Shown piece by piece: positions 1-7,645 of a stretch of 18,862 nt of DNA; position 1 is the stretch's first letter; each line of letters opens with the position of its first letter. The DNA lies in NCBI GenBank assembly GCA_002887195.1, contig PJAB01000944.1, forward strand, positions 1-18,862, in the 5' to 3' direction. The position numbers were made by a program, and so were the translations under genes. Below the pieces are notes generated by a model. It saw nothing but the letters and a program-made list of their open reading frames with translations, ran no database searches and was not told where the DNA came from. This DNA comes from Chrysochromulina parva. Taxonomy: Eukaryota; Haptophyta; Prymnesiales; Chrysochromulinaceae.

Positions 1-281
1 ATGCGGTGCACTCGGGATATCCTATGTTCGCAGCCGGAGCAGCTGATCAGCCGCCAAATTCGTGCCAGGACGGTCCGGGACGAGCCAGCATGGGCCGGGA
101 CAGGCTCCATTCGGGTTTTTGGGCTTACTTGTTAACAGTGAAACGGGTTTTTCGTTAGTGACGCTTTCCTCACTTTCTCTCTGACAGTGTGAACAATTGG
201 AGTTGACGACACGCATGTGGCGTCTGGCGAGGCGCGCAATGCGCAACTTCAGGATCCGGTGTGACACGGCCTACACGCTAT
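1..281. other. Intergenic stretch, no gene recognised
   Basis: No convincing coding signal is seen on either strand. A 9-bp direct repeat CGGGTTTTT lies at 112-120 and 144-152, separated by 23 nt. The stretch lies beyond the 3' end of the minus-strand dolichol kinase gene, so it should hold that gene's 3' UTR, but I see no clear polyadenylation signal. Confidence 0.4.
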
Positions 282-2195
282 CTACACACCACCCACCCCC
301 GCGAAGCTGCCGAGCTCTCGCGCGGCCGCCAGGCACAGCGTCGCATGGTAGAAGAGTGGCAGGAAGAGGTTGTCGATCTGTGTCGTGATCGCCTCGAGCA
401 CGCATGCAAGTAATGAGCACACTGCTAGCGCGAGCCACTGCGACCAGCCGCACGGCACGCCGTCGCCGCCGCTGAGCGGGAGGAGCACACCGAGGAGCGC
501 CAGCATGGCGAGGACGGCAGCGCCGGTGCCCTCGAGCGACTTTGAGGTCCTGGGCCAGCGCGTGCGTCCAAAGTGCACGCCTACGGCCGCGGCGGTCGCG
601 TCACCTATCCCAAGCACCAGAAGCCCCGCATGAGGCGCCGCCGCAAGCGCGGCACGCGCGCCCGCGGCGGCGGGTGCGCCCGCGGCGACCACAGCGGCGG
701 CGCTGAAGGTGGCCGTTGGCATCGGGAGCAGAGTGGGGAGTGCACAGCCCAACAGTAGATACGTATGTGTGAGGATGAGCGTGCCGCCGTCGCGGGTGTC
801 GAGAAAGCGGCCAAGGAAGGCCGTGAGAGGCGCGGCCAGTGGTGGCAGCTCGAGCAGCCGTACCACCTCGAGCAGGGCAAAGAGCGGCAGGGCGGCACAA
901 AAGGCTAGTTGCACGAAGGGTCGATGGTACAAAACCGCCGGTGCAAACATGGCCACAGCAAGGAAGTGGTACGCCTTCCGTGCGAGAAGCAGCTGCTTTC
1001 GATGCTGCCGACGGGCTGCCTGCGCCGTCGCGTCGTCGGTAGTCGCCGGCGCGGGCAGCGCCGCCGGCGTGAGCCAAGCCGCCACGTGGACCCCGAGGAG
1101 GAGCGCCGCAGCCCAATAGGTCAAGAGCCACAGGTGGTCTGGCTGGCTGGCCTGTGATAGGAGCCAGAGCAACCCATCCTGGCGTACTAGCAGCGAGAGC
1201 CACGGCAGCAGCACGCCGCCCAGCGCCGCACCAATGAGCCCCACAAACACCGCGCTCCGCGTGCTCGGCGCCAGCCGGCGGGCCGGTCCGAAGGAGAGAA
1301 GGGTGCCGAGAATGGCTGCGAGGCTCATGCCACCCAGCAACAGGGCCTCGGCGCCGACGGCGACGGTTGGGCGCGGAGGACACCACTCGTCGGTGAGCAG
1401 CAGTCCGAGCACATGGTGCGCTGGAGACGGTGCCGGCGCGACCGCCGGGTCCACACCAGCAGCGCTGCCCGAGCCACCTGCAGCGCTGCCGCCGCCACCG
1501 CCGCCGCCTCCTAGACGCTTCACTTCGCAGAGGGAGACGATGGCGGCATCGATGGTCAACAGGGCAACGCCCTGTGCGAGCGTTGCGGCCTCGCCGATTG
1601 TGAACGAGGCCACCGTGCCCCAGAGCGCCGCATGCAATGTGGCCGCGTGCACAGCCAGCACGACGCCCACCGCAACACCCGTCGTCAGGCTGCGCACCGC
1701 CACGAGCGTGAGTACGACGCCGAGCGCAAAGCCATCCAGGTGAGCGCGTGCGCCAGAGGGTAGCGGCGAGCCCTCGCACCACATGGCGAAGGGTGGCTGC
1801 ATGGCGCACGCGAGCGCTGCCCACAGGTAGGCACGCAGTGGCCCAAGTGGCACGCCAGCACGCAGCCGTACGACCATGAGCGAAGCGACGATGATCGCGG
1901 GCATGCAGCAGCCCAAGGTGAGGCTGTCGCTTGCGCCTTCGCGTAGCTGGCAGCGGCTTCGGCGCGACGGCTGCCGGGCTGCCTGCAAGCCCGTGCCAAG
2001 TCCACGGCGGCCGAGCAGAGCGCACAGCATGACGACGAGGAAGAGAATGAAGGCCTCTCGCCGCCAGCCGCAGTAGCGCAGCTCACGCACCAGTAGCAGC
2101 ATGAGCAAGGCGACCAGAATTGTCTCCGCGTCGTCGTCATTGTTCGACCTCGGGTTTATGCGCGTCGCGGGCACGTCCGACTTCCACCACCCCAT
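282..2195 (-). CDS. DOLK: Dolichol kinase-like polytopic membrane protein
   Basis: This 637-residue single-exon ORF starts at an ATG (2193-2195). It is hydrophobic almost throughout, with many predicted membrane spans. Near the C-terminus is GIGDATAAAVG (from residue 529, Asp532), followed by HFGRTRWPRTSKSLEGT. This matches the CTP-binding signature of the dolichol kinase/phytol kinase/CDP-diglyceride family. Dolichol kinase uses CTP to make dolichyl phosphate, the lipid carrier for N-glycosylation, GPI anchors and O-mannosylation at the ER. A Gly/Ala/Ser/Pro-rich low-complexity loop with eight consecutive glycines lies near residues 230-265 and helps explain why it is longer than animal or yeast enzymes (about 520-540 residues, known for the family). 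A phytol or farnesol kinase is possible, but those are usually much shorter. The start lies 11 bp from a transposon-like element, so an upstream exon could be missing from this reading. Confidence 0.82.
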   Translation of the reverse strand: MGWWKSDVPATRINPRSNNDDDAETILVALLMLLLVRELRYCGWRREAFILFLVVMLCALLGRRGLGTGLQAARQPSRRSRCQLREGASDSLTLGCCMPAIIVASLMVVRLRAGVPLGPLRAYLWAALACAMQPPFAMWCEGSPLPSGARAHLDGFALGVVLTLVAVRSLTTGVAVGVVLAVHAATLHAALWGTVASFTIGEAATLAQGVALLTIDAAIVSLCEVKRLGGGGGGGGSAAGGSGSAAGVDPAVAPAPSPAHHVLGLLLTDEWCPPRPTVAVGAEALLLGGMSLAAILGTLLSFGPARRLAPSTRSAVFVGLIGAALGGVLLPWLSLLVRQDGLLWLLSQASQPDHLWLLTYWAAALLLGVHVAAWLTPAALPAPATTDDATAQAARRQHRKQLLLARKAYHFLAVAMFAPAVLYHRPFVQLAFCAALPLFALLEVVRLLELPPLAAPLTAFLGRFLDTRDGGTLILTHTYLLLGCALPTLLPMPTATFSAAAVVAAGAPAAAGARAALAAAPHAGLLVLGIGDATAAAVGVHFGRTRWPRTSKSLEGTGAAVLAMLALLGVLLPLSGGDGVPCGWSQWLALAVCSLLACVLEAITTQIDNLFLPLFYHATLCLAAARELGSFAGVGGV

Positions 2196-2209
2196 GTGGA
2201 AGGATATAA

Positions 2210-2228
2210 CGTAGCGTTTTTGCCACGC
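2210..2228 (+). repeat. Left terminal inverted repeat of the MITE
   Basis: A 19-bp sequence exactly complementary to 2525-2543. If the adjoining A/T of the target duplication are included, the match extends to 20 bp (2209-2228 with 2525-2544). Confidence 0.85.
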
Positions 2229-2524
2229 CGCTTACATGTAGCTTAGCTTTGCGCGTTTAGTTTTTTTAGCACGCGAGACGACTTTTCGGAGCGTTTTTGC
2301 CTCGCGTTAAGTTTTCCACGCGTTCACGCTGCGTTCACGCGTCAAAATGCCGTCACGCGTTTAGTTTTTGCCATGCGTTTAGTTTTCCACGCGCAAAAAT
2401 TAAGCGTGCGCTAAAGGCTGCCCGCGCGTTGAGTTTTTAGCGACGCTAAAAAACGCCCGCGCGCGTTGAGGTTTCGTTTTTGCGCGCGCGGAAATGAAAA
2501 CTCAACGCGGAAAATAAGCTAAGC

Positions 2525-2543
2525 GCGTGGCAAAAACGCTACG
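2525..2543 (-). repeat. Right terminal inverted repeat of the MITE
   Basis: Exact reverse complement of 2210-2228. It is followed directly by TAA, which repeats the TAA just left of the element. Confidence 0.85.
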
Positions 2544-2546
2544 TAA

Positions 2547-3137
2547 GGGTCGTGTACCGGGTAGGAATCCTCACGATGTAAACTTGGTCGCGTGCGTTGG
2601 GCTCAGCTTTTAATACACACAACACGTACATGTAAGTGCAGCACAGCCGTGAAAACTTCACAGTTCGTTGGGCTCGGTTGGGATGTATAGTGTTAACGAA
2701 CACGACGTCCCCCCAATGCCTCAGAAACCCCCAGGGAAGGGAGGGTGGGACACAAGGACACAACAACAACAACAACACGACAGTGCGCAGGGACAGTGCG
2801 CACAGACGCGAGAGCGGAGATACATGTACCCCATACCCAGGGCTCTCCGTACCCCCCCGATCTGGTTCCATAATGGATACCGTACCATGTGATCGACAAT
2901 TTCACGTACTAGTTGAGTTCACAGCCGCGTGACTTTGGGCGTCACGCGGCAGTCTTGTCCCTCACAAGAGACGCGGCTCCCGTGAATGTGCTGAACTATA
3001 GGAATTGGACTTTCAAAACGGTTCGAAAAGACCGTGGGGGAGCCGCAGCTAACAAAGGGTTGCCGCGGGGAGAAACTAGACGTACCTTGTGTGTCGTTTC
3101 AACTGACCCTTTCGCAAACTTGACGAATTCTTCGTGC
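2547..3137. other. Intergenic region upstream of the J-domain gene
   Basis: Open frames here lack ATG starts or protein-like composition. Visible features are a CAA microsatellite near 2761-2777, an 11-bp direct repeat GACAGTGCGCA at 2779-2789 and 2792-2802, and a 10-bp repeat CGTTGGGCTC at 2595-2604 and 2666-2675. About 100 bp before the J-domain start, near 3024-3048, a stretch containing GGGGGAGCCG resembles the core of the dispersed repeat described at 8824 and 10437. Together with the MITE this forms the shared upstream region of two divergently transcribed genes. Confidence 0.4.
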
Positions 3138-3683
3138 ATGCGCGCCTCCTTCCTCTCATTGGTCCTGGCGTTGGCAGCGTCGACGACGGCGCCGTCGACC
3201 ATCAACGCTCGAAGAGTCGCTGCACGTTGCGCTCCTCTTCAGTGCACCTTCATTCGCACCAGCGAGCTCGAGCCCGGCGAAGATCTTAGGATTATCCTCA
3301 ATGTGTCTGCTCGTGCCACAAGCGACGAGATCAGATCAGCTTTTCGACGGCAAGCGCGGCTCCTGCATCCGGACGTGAATCGGCAGCCCGATGCAGCGAA
3401 GTCCTTTCGGAGACTCGTGGCCGCGCATGCCATTCTCTCAAGTGCGCTTAGGACAGCCGAGTGGGAGCAGCTCTCGAAGGCTCGCGACTTTCGGCGACGA
3501 GAGGCAGCCGCCGCTCGCACGCCCGCAGACTGGTCGCGGACCGAGAGGGAGAGCGTGGTCGAACAACGACGCGCAACCTGGACATCGTGGGCTCCCGCGC
3601 TCGCGTACGTCACGTACCTCTGGTTGGCCTGGGGCTCTGTCCTGTTTGTACTGCAGCCCGTCGTCGGTAAAACTCTAAACTAA
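3138..3683 (+). CDS. J-domain protein with probable plastid presequence and C-terminal membrane segment
   Basis: From the ATG at 3138 the protein has 181 residues; the open frame extends upstream but holds no earlier ATG. Residues 1-20 form a signal-peptide-like stretch (MRASFLSLVLALAAS). An Arg/Ala/Ser-rich segment to about residue 42 reads as a transit peptide, the bipartite arrangement used by algae with secondary plastids. Residues ~49-115 are a J domain with the essential HPD tripeptide at 77-79, which stimulates Hsp70 ATPase activity. A charged helix follows, and a hydrophobic segment at ~151-172 suggests membrane anchoring near the end. There is no Gly/Phe region or zinc-finger domain, so it is a class III (DnaJC-type) co-chaperone. 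Its Hsp70 partner is unknown. It converges with the GT25-like gene, leaving 99 bp between the stop codons. Plastid location is inferred from composition only. Confidence 0.75.
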   Translation: MRASFLSLVLALAASTTAPSTINARRVAARCAPLQCTFIRTSELEPGEDLRIILNVSARATSDEIRSAFRRQARLLHPDVNRQPDAAKSFRRLVAAHAILSSALRTAEWEQLSKARDFRRREAAAARTPADWSRTERESVVEQRRATWTSWAPALAYVTYLWLAWGSVLFVLQPVVGKTLN

Positions 3684-3751
3684 AAGACTGTCTAATGACA
3701 GCATGGACTCACAGGATCTGACGTTACTCAACTTCAAGCGAGGTGAGCACT

Positions 3752-3775
3752 CACACACACACACACACACACACA
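3752..3775. repeat. CA dinucleotide microsatellite, 12 units
   Basis: Twelve uninterrupted CA units lie in the 99-bp gap between the convergent J-domain and GT25-like genes, just 7 bp beyond the GT25-like stop codon. Confidence 0.95.
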
Positions 3776-3782
3776 ACAAGAA

Positions 3783-4847
3783 TCATGCGACATAATGCGT
3801 CCCACCCTTAAGGAATTTCTCAGGCCATACGAGCCATCGACTGGGGCCAAACTGAGGGTTAGGTGAGCCCAGCTTGAAGGTCTTCGAGTGACCGCTTCCG
3901 TCCCGCATTGTGCAGCTGTTTGAACACTCTCGAAACCCCGGCGTCCCGGGCAGGCTGAACTTGGGCCTGCCTTTTTCGTCAAAGGTGCAGTCTATCCGAT
4001 ATGTATCAGGCTCGACCGAAAGCTCGATATCAGCCGTGGTGATGATCGGTCGCTCTCCGAGCACACGCGCGCCCGGAGGAAACATCACGTAGCCCACTCC
4101 ACCCAGGATGGCGGGCCACAGCGAGCTGTTGCGCTCATGCACACTCAATCCTGTAGGATGCTGGCCATGGAGCTTCTCGTGTCTGGCATCGCCCCATTTG
4201 CTGGTAAAGACGTTGTCACCCTGCGTGAATGATCCTAGGTAGTAGATCGTCGCATCAGCTGGCAAACGCACGGTGCTCAGATGTTCCCAAATGGTGGGCT
4301 GCAGGTGCGCGTCGTCCTCAAGGATGATTGCTGAGGGCAAGTTCCGATCCATCATGTCGATGTAGGCTCCCTTGTGCTTCATCGCGAGCGAGATGGTCCC
4401 GTTTGCAATGGGTTGACGTGTGGGATTCCAAAACGAGTCGGCGACGCAAGGATGTATGCAGAACCTCTGCTGATCAGTCAGCTCGGTTTCGTACTGCCCC
4501 TTCGTGCCGCACAGCACCCACGTGACATCTGCGGCGCACAGACGCTTCAATTGACCCTCGATGGAGGCCCGACGCGCGGTTAAGTGCACCGCGTGCAGGA
4601 CATACACAGCGGGCTGGTGCAGCACTGGCCCCATGCACCCTTCTGGCTGTGAGTAATTGCGGCGCTCCATGCATCCTTCGCGTAAAATGTGCGCGCGCAT
4701 CACCCTCGAAAAGCAGTTGTGTGGAGAAGCGTGTGATGACCTCTCGCCGACGACACCAGAGTTGCGAAGCGTGGTCTCGTCGAGCTTGTGATGTTGGTTG
4801 GCACTTCCCATGACGGCGAATGCGATGTGCACGATCACTTTCAACAT
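3783..4847 (-). CDS. GT25-like glycosyltransferase, secreted or type II membrane
   Basis: I start the 354-residue protein at the ATG at 4847 because it opens with a hydrophobic leader (MLKVIVHIAFAVMGSA) that looks like a signal peptide or anchor. An in-frame ATG at 5186 would add 113 residues, but a TATA-like sequence overlaps it. Residues ~81-105 (VYVLHAVHLTARRASIEGQL) match the N-terminal block of glycosyltransferase family 25. NGTISLAMKHKGAY (149-162) followed by AIILEDDA (173-180) matches its core, with EDD at 177-179 as the metal/donor-binding acidic motif. Family members include bacterial LPS galactosyltransferases and collagen galactosyltransferases. Several N-X-S/T sites fit a secretory protein. 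The likely place of action is the ER or Golgi; donor and acceptor cannot be read from sequence. Confidence 0.72.
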   Translation of the reverse strand: MLKVIVHIAFAVMGSANQHHKLDETTLRNSGVVGERSSHASPHNCFSRVMRAHILREGCMERRNYSQPEGCMGPVLHQPAVYVLHAVHLTARRASIEGQLKRLCAADVTWVLCGTKGQYETELTDQQRFCIHPCVADSFWNPTRQPIANGTISLAMKHKGAYIDMMDRNLPSAIILEDDAHLQPTIWEHLSTVRLPADATIYYLGSFTQGDNVFTSKWGDARHEKLHGQHPTGLSVHERNSSLWPAILGGVGYVMFPPGARVLGERPIITTADIELSVEPDTYRIDCTFDEKGRPKFSLPGTPGFRECSNSCTMRDGSGHSKTFKLGSPNPQFGPSRWLVWPEKFLKGGTHYVA

Positions 4848-5432
4848 CCCCGACCACTTGAGTAAGGTGCCCGCGCACACGACACGCCTCTGCCGCACAG
4901 CCACCGCTCTGCACACTCCACACACACCCGATTGCCACAACCCTGTGGGGTTTTCTTCTCCCTGGCGCTCTGGTGGGTGCGCGTTAGGGTCATCGGGGAA
5001 TGACGCCCGCGCATGGGCGCACTCCGGCTCCCCGGTGTCTCGTTCAGCGCGACCTGGTGCTCCGCTGAGAAGACTCCACGGGGCGGCACGCACCACAAGA
5101 AGCAATTGACGGCGGACAAGAAGGACCACGGTGAGTCTTCTCAGCGTTCTCGTTCTCTTGCACGTGAGAGACTTTATAAAATACATATGAGGATGTACGC
5201 CTCATCCTGCTTGACCGTACACTTCCAAACTTACCGTACGAACACCTCTCACAGCCTCACTCACCTATCACTGCTAATACTGAACGTACGGTCACAACGC
5301 ACGCGGTCAGCGCTACCTCGAACTGTGAAGCTCTCCGAACTCCAACACGTGAGACACACCGTGCGAGCTGTGCAGCTCCACGATACACTTGAGATGACAA
5401 AGGTCACGAGATATGACCTCTGCTCACACTCC
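4848..5432. other. Upstream region of the GT25-like gene
   Basis: No separate gene is recognised. On the minus strand, GACACCGGGGAGCCGG near 5025-5040 matches the core of the dispersed GC-rich repeat. An inverted CGTACGGT pair lies near 5233 and 5285. The rest is unremarkable and also contains the 3' UTR of the transporter gene to the right. Confidence 0.35.
5173..5180 (-). promoter_or_regulatory. Candidate TATA box for the GT25-like gene
   Basis: The palindrome TTTATAAA stands alone in a GC-rich neighbourhood about 326 bp upstream of the chosen start at 4847. A transcript beginning roughly 30 bp downstream of it would make 4847 the first in-frame ATG. This is inference from position only. 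Confidence 0.25.
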
Positions 5433-7328
5433 TCACAGCAGTAGCACAAGCACTGTGATCCATACGCACACGATGGTCGTGATCACGCCGAACACAAACA
5501 TCCCCAGGTGAAACCACCGGAACGGCTCGTCCTCGGCCCCGGGGCAGTAGAAGTACATGAGCGGCGGGAAGATCGTCATGAGGGGCATCGCGCAGAAGGC
5601 GCCGACGAGAGCGATCAGCTCCCCCACGTCGGTGACGACGACGGCAACGACCACCGTCATCACCACCCACACAGTGCCAACGAACGCGTGCGCCACGACG
5701 ATGGCGGTGTCCGAGGAGAGTTGCTCGTCACCCTCGTGCGCCGTTACCTCCGCCTTGCCCACGGCCATCGTGTAAGCCGTGCCCATGTAACTCGGCGCGG
5801 GTCGACTCGACGAGAGAAGATCTGTCTTTTCGGTCGGGGGCGCAGGCGACCCGACCGGCTGGTCATCGTGCCACTTGTGAGGGCTCATCCCCTCGGCCAC
5901 AGGCGGGGGCCGCCCAGCTCCCTCGCTCGCCTCGCCGGCGATCGAACCGCCGATCGCACCGCCGACGCCTTGTCCTCCCGCAGCCGCCGAGCTGCTGCCG
6001 CCACTCAGGTCCACCTTCAGACCCAGCCCGAGGGCGCGCGCACCAGATAGGAGCGGCTTGCTCAGCTCCGTCACGCCCGAGTGCACGTGGATGGGGTAGG
6101 AAAGGAGCTGGCCGATGCCCAGGAGGCTGAGGATCAGCGGGCCGTTGCGACAGCGCTCGTAGTGCTCGATGATGTACTCGTACGTCCGGTCCCCGAACGT
6201 ACGGTACGAGAGCAGCAAGATCGTCAGGTATATAATCGTCGGGATCGCGATACCAATGAAGAGTGCTGTCGTCATCGCACTCTCGGCATGCTCCTTGGGG
6301 AACGTCTGGAGGAGCGGAAGGACGTTGAATTGGACAACGAAGGCCACCATCACCGTCGAGAAGCATTGCAGCCACAGGGTTCGCGCGGGAAGCGCAAAGA
6401 CGGCCCCATCGATCTCGCTCTGGCCCACGGGGAACGCATTCAAATTTGAATGGCGGACTTTTGAACCGACGATCTCGCGTACGATCACAAAGACGACGAA
6501 GATGACGGCAGTGCAGGCCGTGATATAGGACACAAAAGAGAGTCGGTCAATGTCGCGCACCATTGCGATCACAGGCAGCATCAGGCCGCCGCCGATGACG
6601 AGGATCATTTCGCGCGAAAAGGGGACCTCGAGCAGAGTCTCGAAGAGTTCGAGCACCGAGACGCCGAGGAAGAAGGAGTTGATGACGATCAGAATCTGGA
6701 CCATGCGGGCGGCGAAGGGCCCCAGCGTGCGGCCGGCGAGCTCCTCGTAGGACTGCTCCCCGGAGAGCCCGCTGGCCCGGATCAGCAGCCAGCTCGTGTA
6801 CGTGGACCAGCTCGCGCCAATCAAGAAGAGCAGCGGTGACAGGACCCAGCCCGTTTGCCTGACGGAGTCCTCGAGAGGAATTACGGCCCCGCCGCCACCG
6901 AGCAGGGTTGCCGCGATTGTGGCCATGGCGCCGAAGATGGCTACTTGTGGCACCGCATCCGTCCTCTCGTGGCCTCGGTCCATGCCCATAAATACGACCG
7001 CTGACTCATCCAACACTGCCAGCGTTGATGTAGGATCTTTGAACTGAATAGGAGCCCACCACCACTCGTCGTCATATTCGTCACCTGAAGACCGTGGCCA
7101 CGGCACCGGCGCGGCGGCTGGTCCACCCACGGCCCGCCACCCCTCCCACATCGCCGTCGCCGAAGCCGCCGCCGCCTGCGCCCGTGCCTGTGGTGTTGGT
7201 GTCTGAGGACGCGACCGTCGGCCGACTGCTGGAGATGCGGCTGGTGGTTGGGCTTGCCCCGAAGGTGGTGTCTGTGACCCACTCGAAATGGCGAGTCGAT
7301 CCACTCCACCCGATAAGTTTTCAGCCAT
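5433..7328 (-). CDS. AAAP-family amino acid transporter
   Basis: The first in-frame ATG is at 7328, giving 631 residues; the open frame upstream of it has no ATG. Residues 1-120 are Pro/Ala/Ser/Gln-rich and probably cytosolic. The first membrane span (~126-150, IFGAMATIAATLLGGGG) carries the glycine-rich signature of the amino acid/auxin permease family, followed by a typical run of about 11 helices. These proteins move neutral or cationic amino acids across plasma or vacuolar membranes, usually with protons. A Gly/Ser/Ala/Pro-rich hydrophilic loop of about 110 residues (~427-541) separates the last helices from the core and is unusual for the family. It may be regulatory or simply low-complexity expansion. 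Substrate and membrane are not predictable. It has the same orientation as both neighbours but is separated from them by several hundred bases. Confidence 0.85.
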   Translation of the reverse strand: MAENLSGGVDRLAISSGSQTPPSGQAQPPAASPAVGRRSRPQTPTPQARAQAAAASATAMWEGWRAVGGPAAAPVPWPRSSGDEYDDEWWWAPIQFKDPTSTLAVLDESAVVFMGMDRGHERTDAVPQVAIFGAMATIAATLLGGGGAVIPLEDSVRQTGWVLSPLLFLIGASWSTYTSWLLIRASGLSGEQSYEELAGRTLGPFAARMVQILIVINSFFLGVSVLELFETLLEVPFSREMILVIGGGLMLPVIAMVRDIDRLSFVSYITACTAVIFVVFVIVREIVGSKVRHSNLNAFPVGQSEIDGAVFALPARTLWLQCFSTVMVAFVVQFNVLPLLQTFPKEHAESAMTTALFIGIAIPTIIYLTILLLSYRTFGDRTYEYIIEHYERCRNGPLILSLLGIGQLLSYPIHVHSGVTELSKPLLSGARALGLGLKVDLSGGSSSAAAGGQGVGGAIGGSIAGEASEGAGRPPPVAEGMSPHKWHDDQPVGSPAPPTEKTDLLSSSRPAPSYMGTAYTMAVGKAEVTAHEGDEQLSSDTAIVVAHAFVGTVWVVMTVVVAVVVTDVGELIALVGAFCAMPLMTIFPPLMYFYCPGAEDEPFRWFHLGMFVFGVITTIVCVWITVLVLLL

Positions 7329-7645
7329 CGAAGGGGATGCCGAATTAGGGTCTCTGGACAATGTAAAAACCTGATGCCCAAAAATGGGTACAATGAAAGT
7401 GCCCTCAAAAGTGGTCTGTGCGGTGGAAATCAACTTCTACGCGACACCGCCAAGCAAGCAAGCAAGGTCGCGGCTACCTAACCATAGGATAACTCGAGAA
7501 CCTCGAGACACGTCCAAGCACCTCGAGAAACGTCGAGCCCGTCTCGTGTGTATCGCATGTCAACGTCTACTGGCCGTGGCGTGCCCATGGCCTCAACATG
7601 GGCCTCAAACCTGCCTCAAACCGCCAGCCGTCGCAGGGTATCATG
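7329..7645. other. Intergenic region with short repeats, between transporter and coiled-coil gene
   Basis: No gene is seen. CCTCGAGAMACGTC occurs at 7501-7514 and 7521-7534, exactly 20 bp apart, with a third CTCGAG at 7493-7498. GCCTCAAACC occurs at 7602-7611 and 7613-7622 (11-bp period), inside a degenerate run from 7586. A short GCAA run lies near 7452-7465. These lie upstream of the transporter start and could be promoter sites, but no function is shown. Confidence 0.45.

Larger units (their letters stand above)
2207..2546. mobile_element. MITE-like non-autonomous DNA transposon, TAA target duplication
   Basis: A perfect 19-bp terminal inverted repeat, CGTAGCGTTTTTGCCACGC, lies at 2210-2228 with its reverse complement at 2525-2543. 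TAA flanks the element on both sides (2207-2209 and 2544-2546), giving a 334-bp element with a 3-bp duplication. The inverted similarity continues imperfectly inward through GCTTA and GCTTAG-like blocks. The interior carries repeated GCGTTTAGTTTTT and GCGTTGAGTTTTT motifs in both orientations and has no credible ORF. TWA target duplications are characteristic of PIF/Harbinger elements, so a Harbinger-derived MITE is the likely class. The class is inference because no transposase is present. Confidence 0.8.

Noticed and set aside
112..152. CGGGTTTTT direct repeats around 23 nt as a transposon footprint
   Set aside because: A 9-bp repeat at some nearby spacing is expected by chance a few times in a window this size, and the inner 23 nt have no inverted ends.
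601..2025. Second minus-strand frame of 474 residues inside the dolichol kinase gene
   Set aside because: It is Arg/Ala/Gly/Cys-rich with no domain, and it overlaps fully a frame with clear membrane spans and the kinase signature.
2913..3137. N-terminal extension of the J-domain protein
   Set aside because: There is no ATG upstream of 3138, and starting at 3138 yields a clean signal-peptide-like N-terminus.
4848..5186. 113-residue N-terminal extension of the GT25-like protein
   Set aside because: It is Arg/Cys-rich and unlike the family, and its ATG overlaps a TATA-like sequence. It is kept as an alternative start, not the choice.
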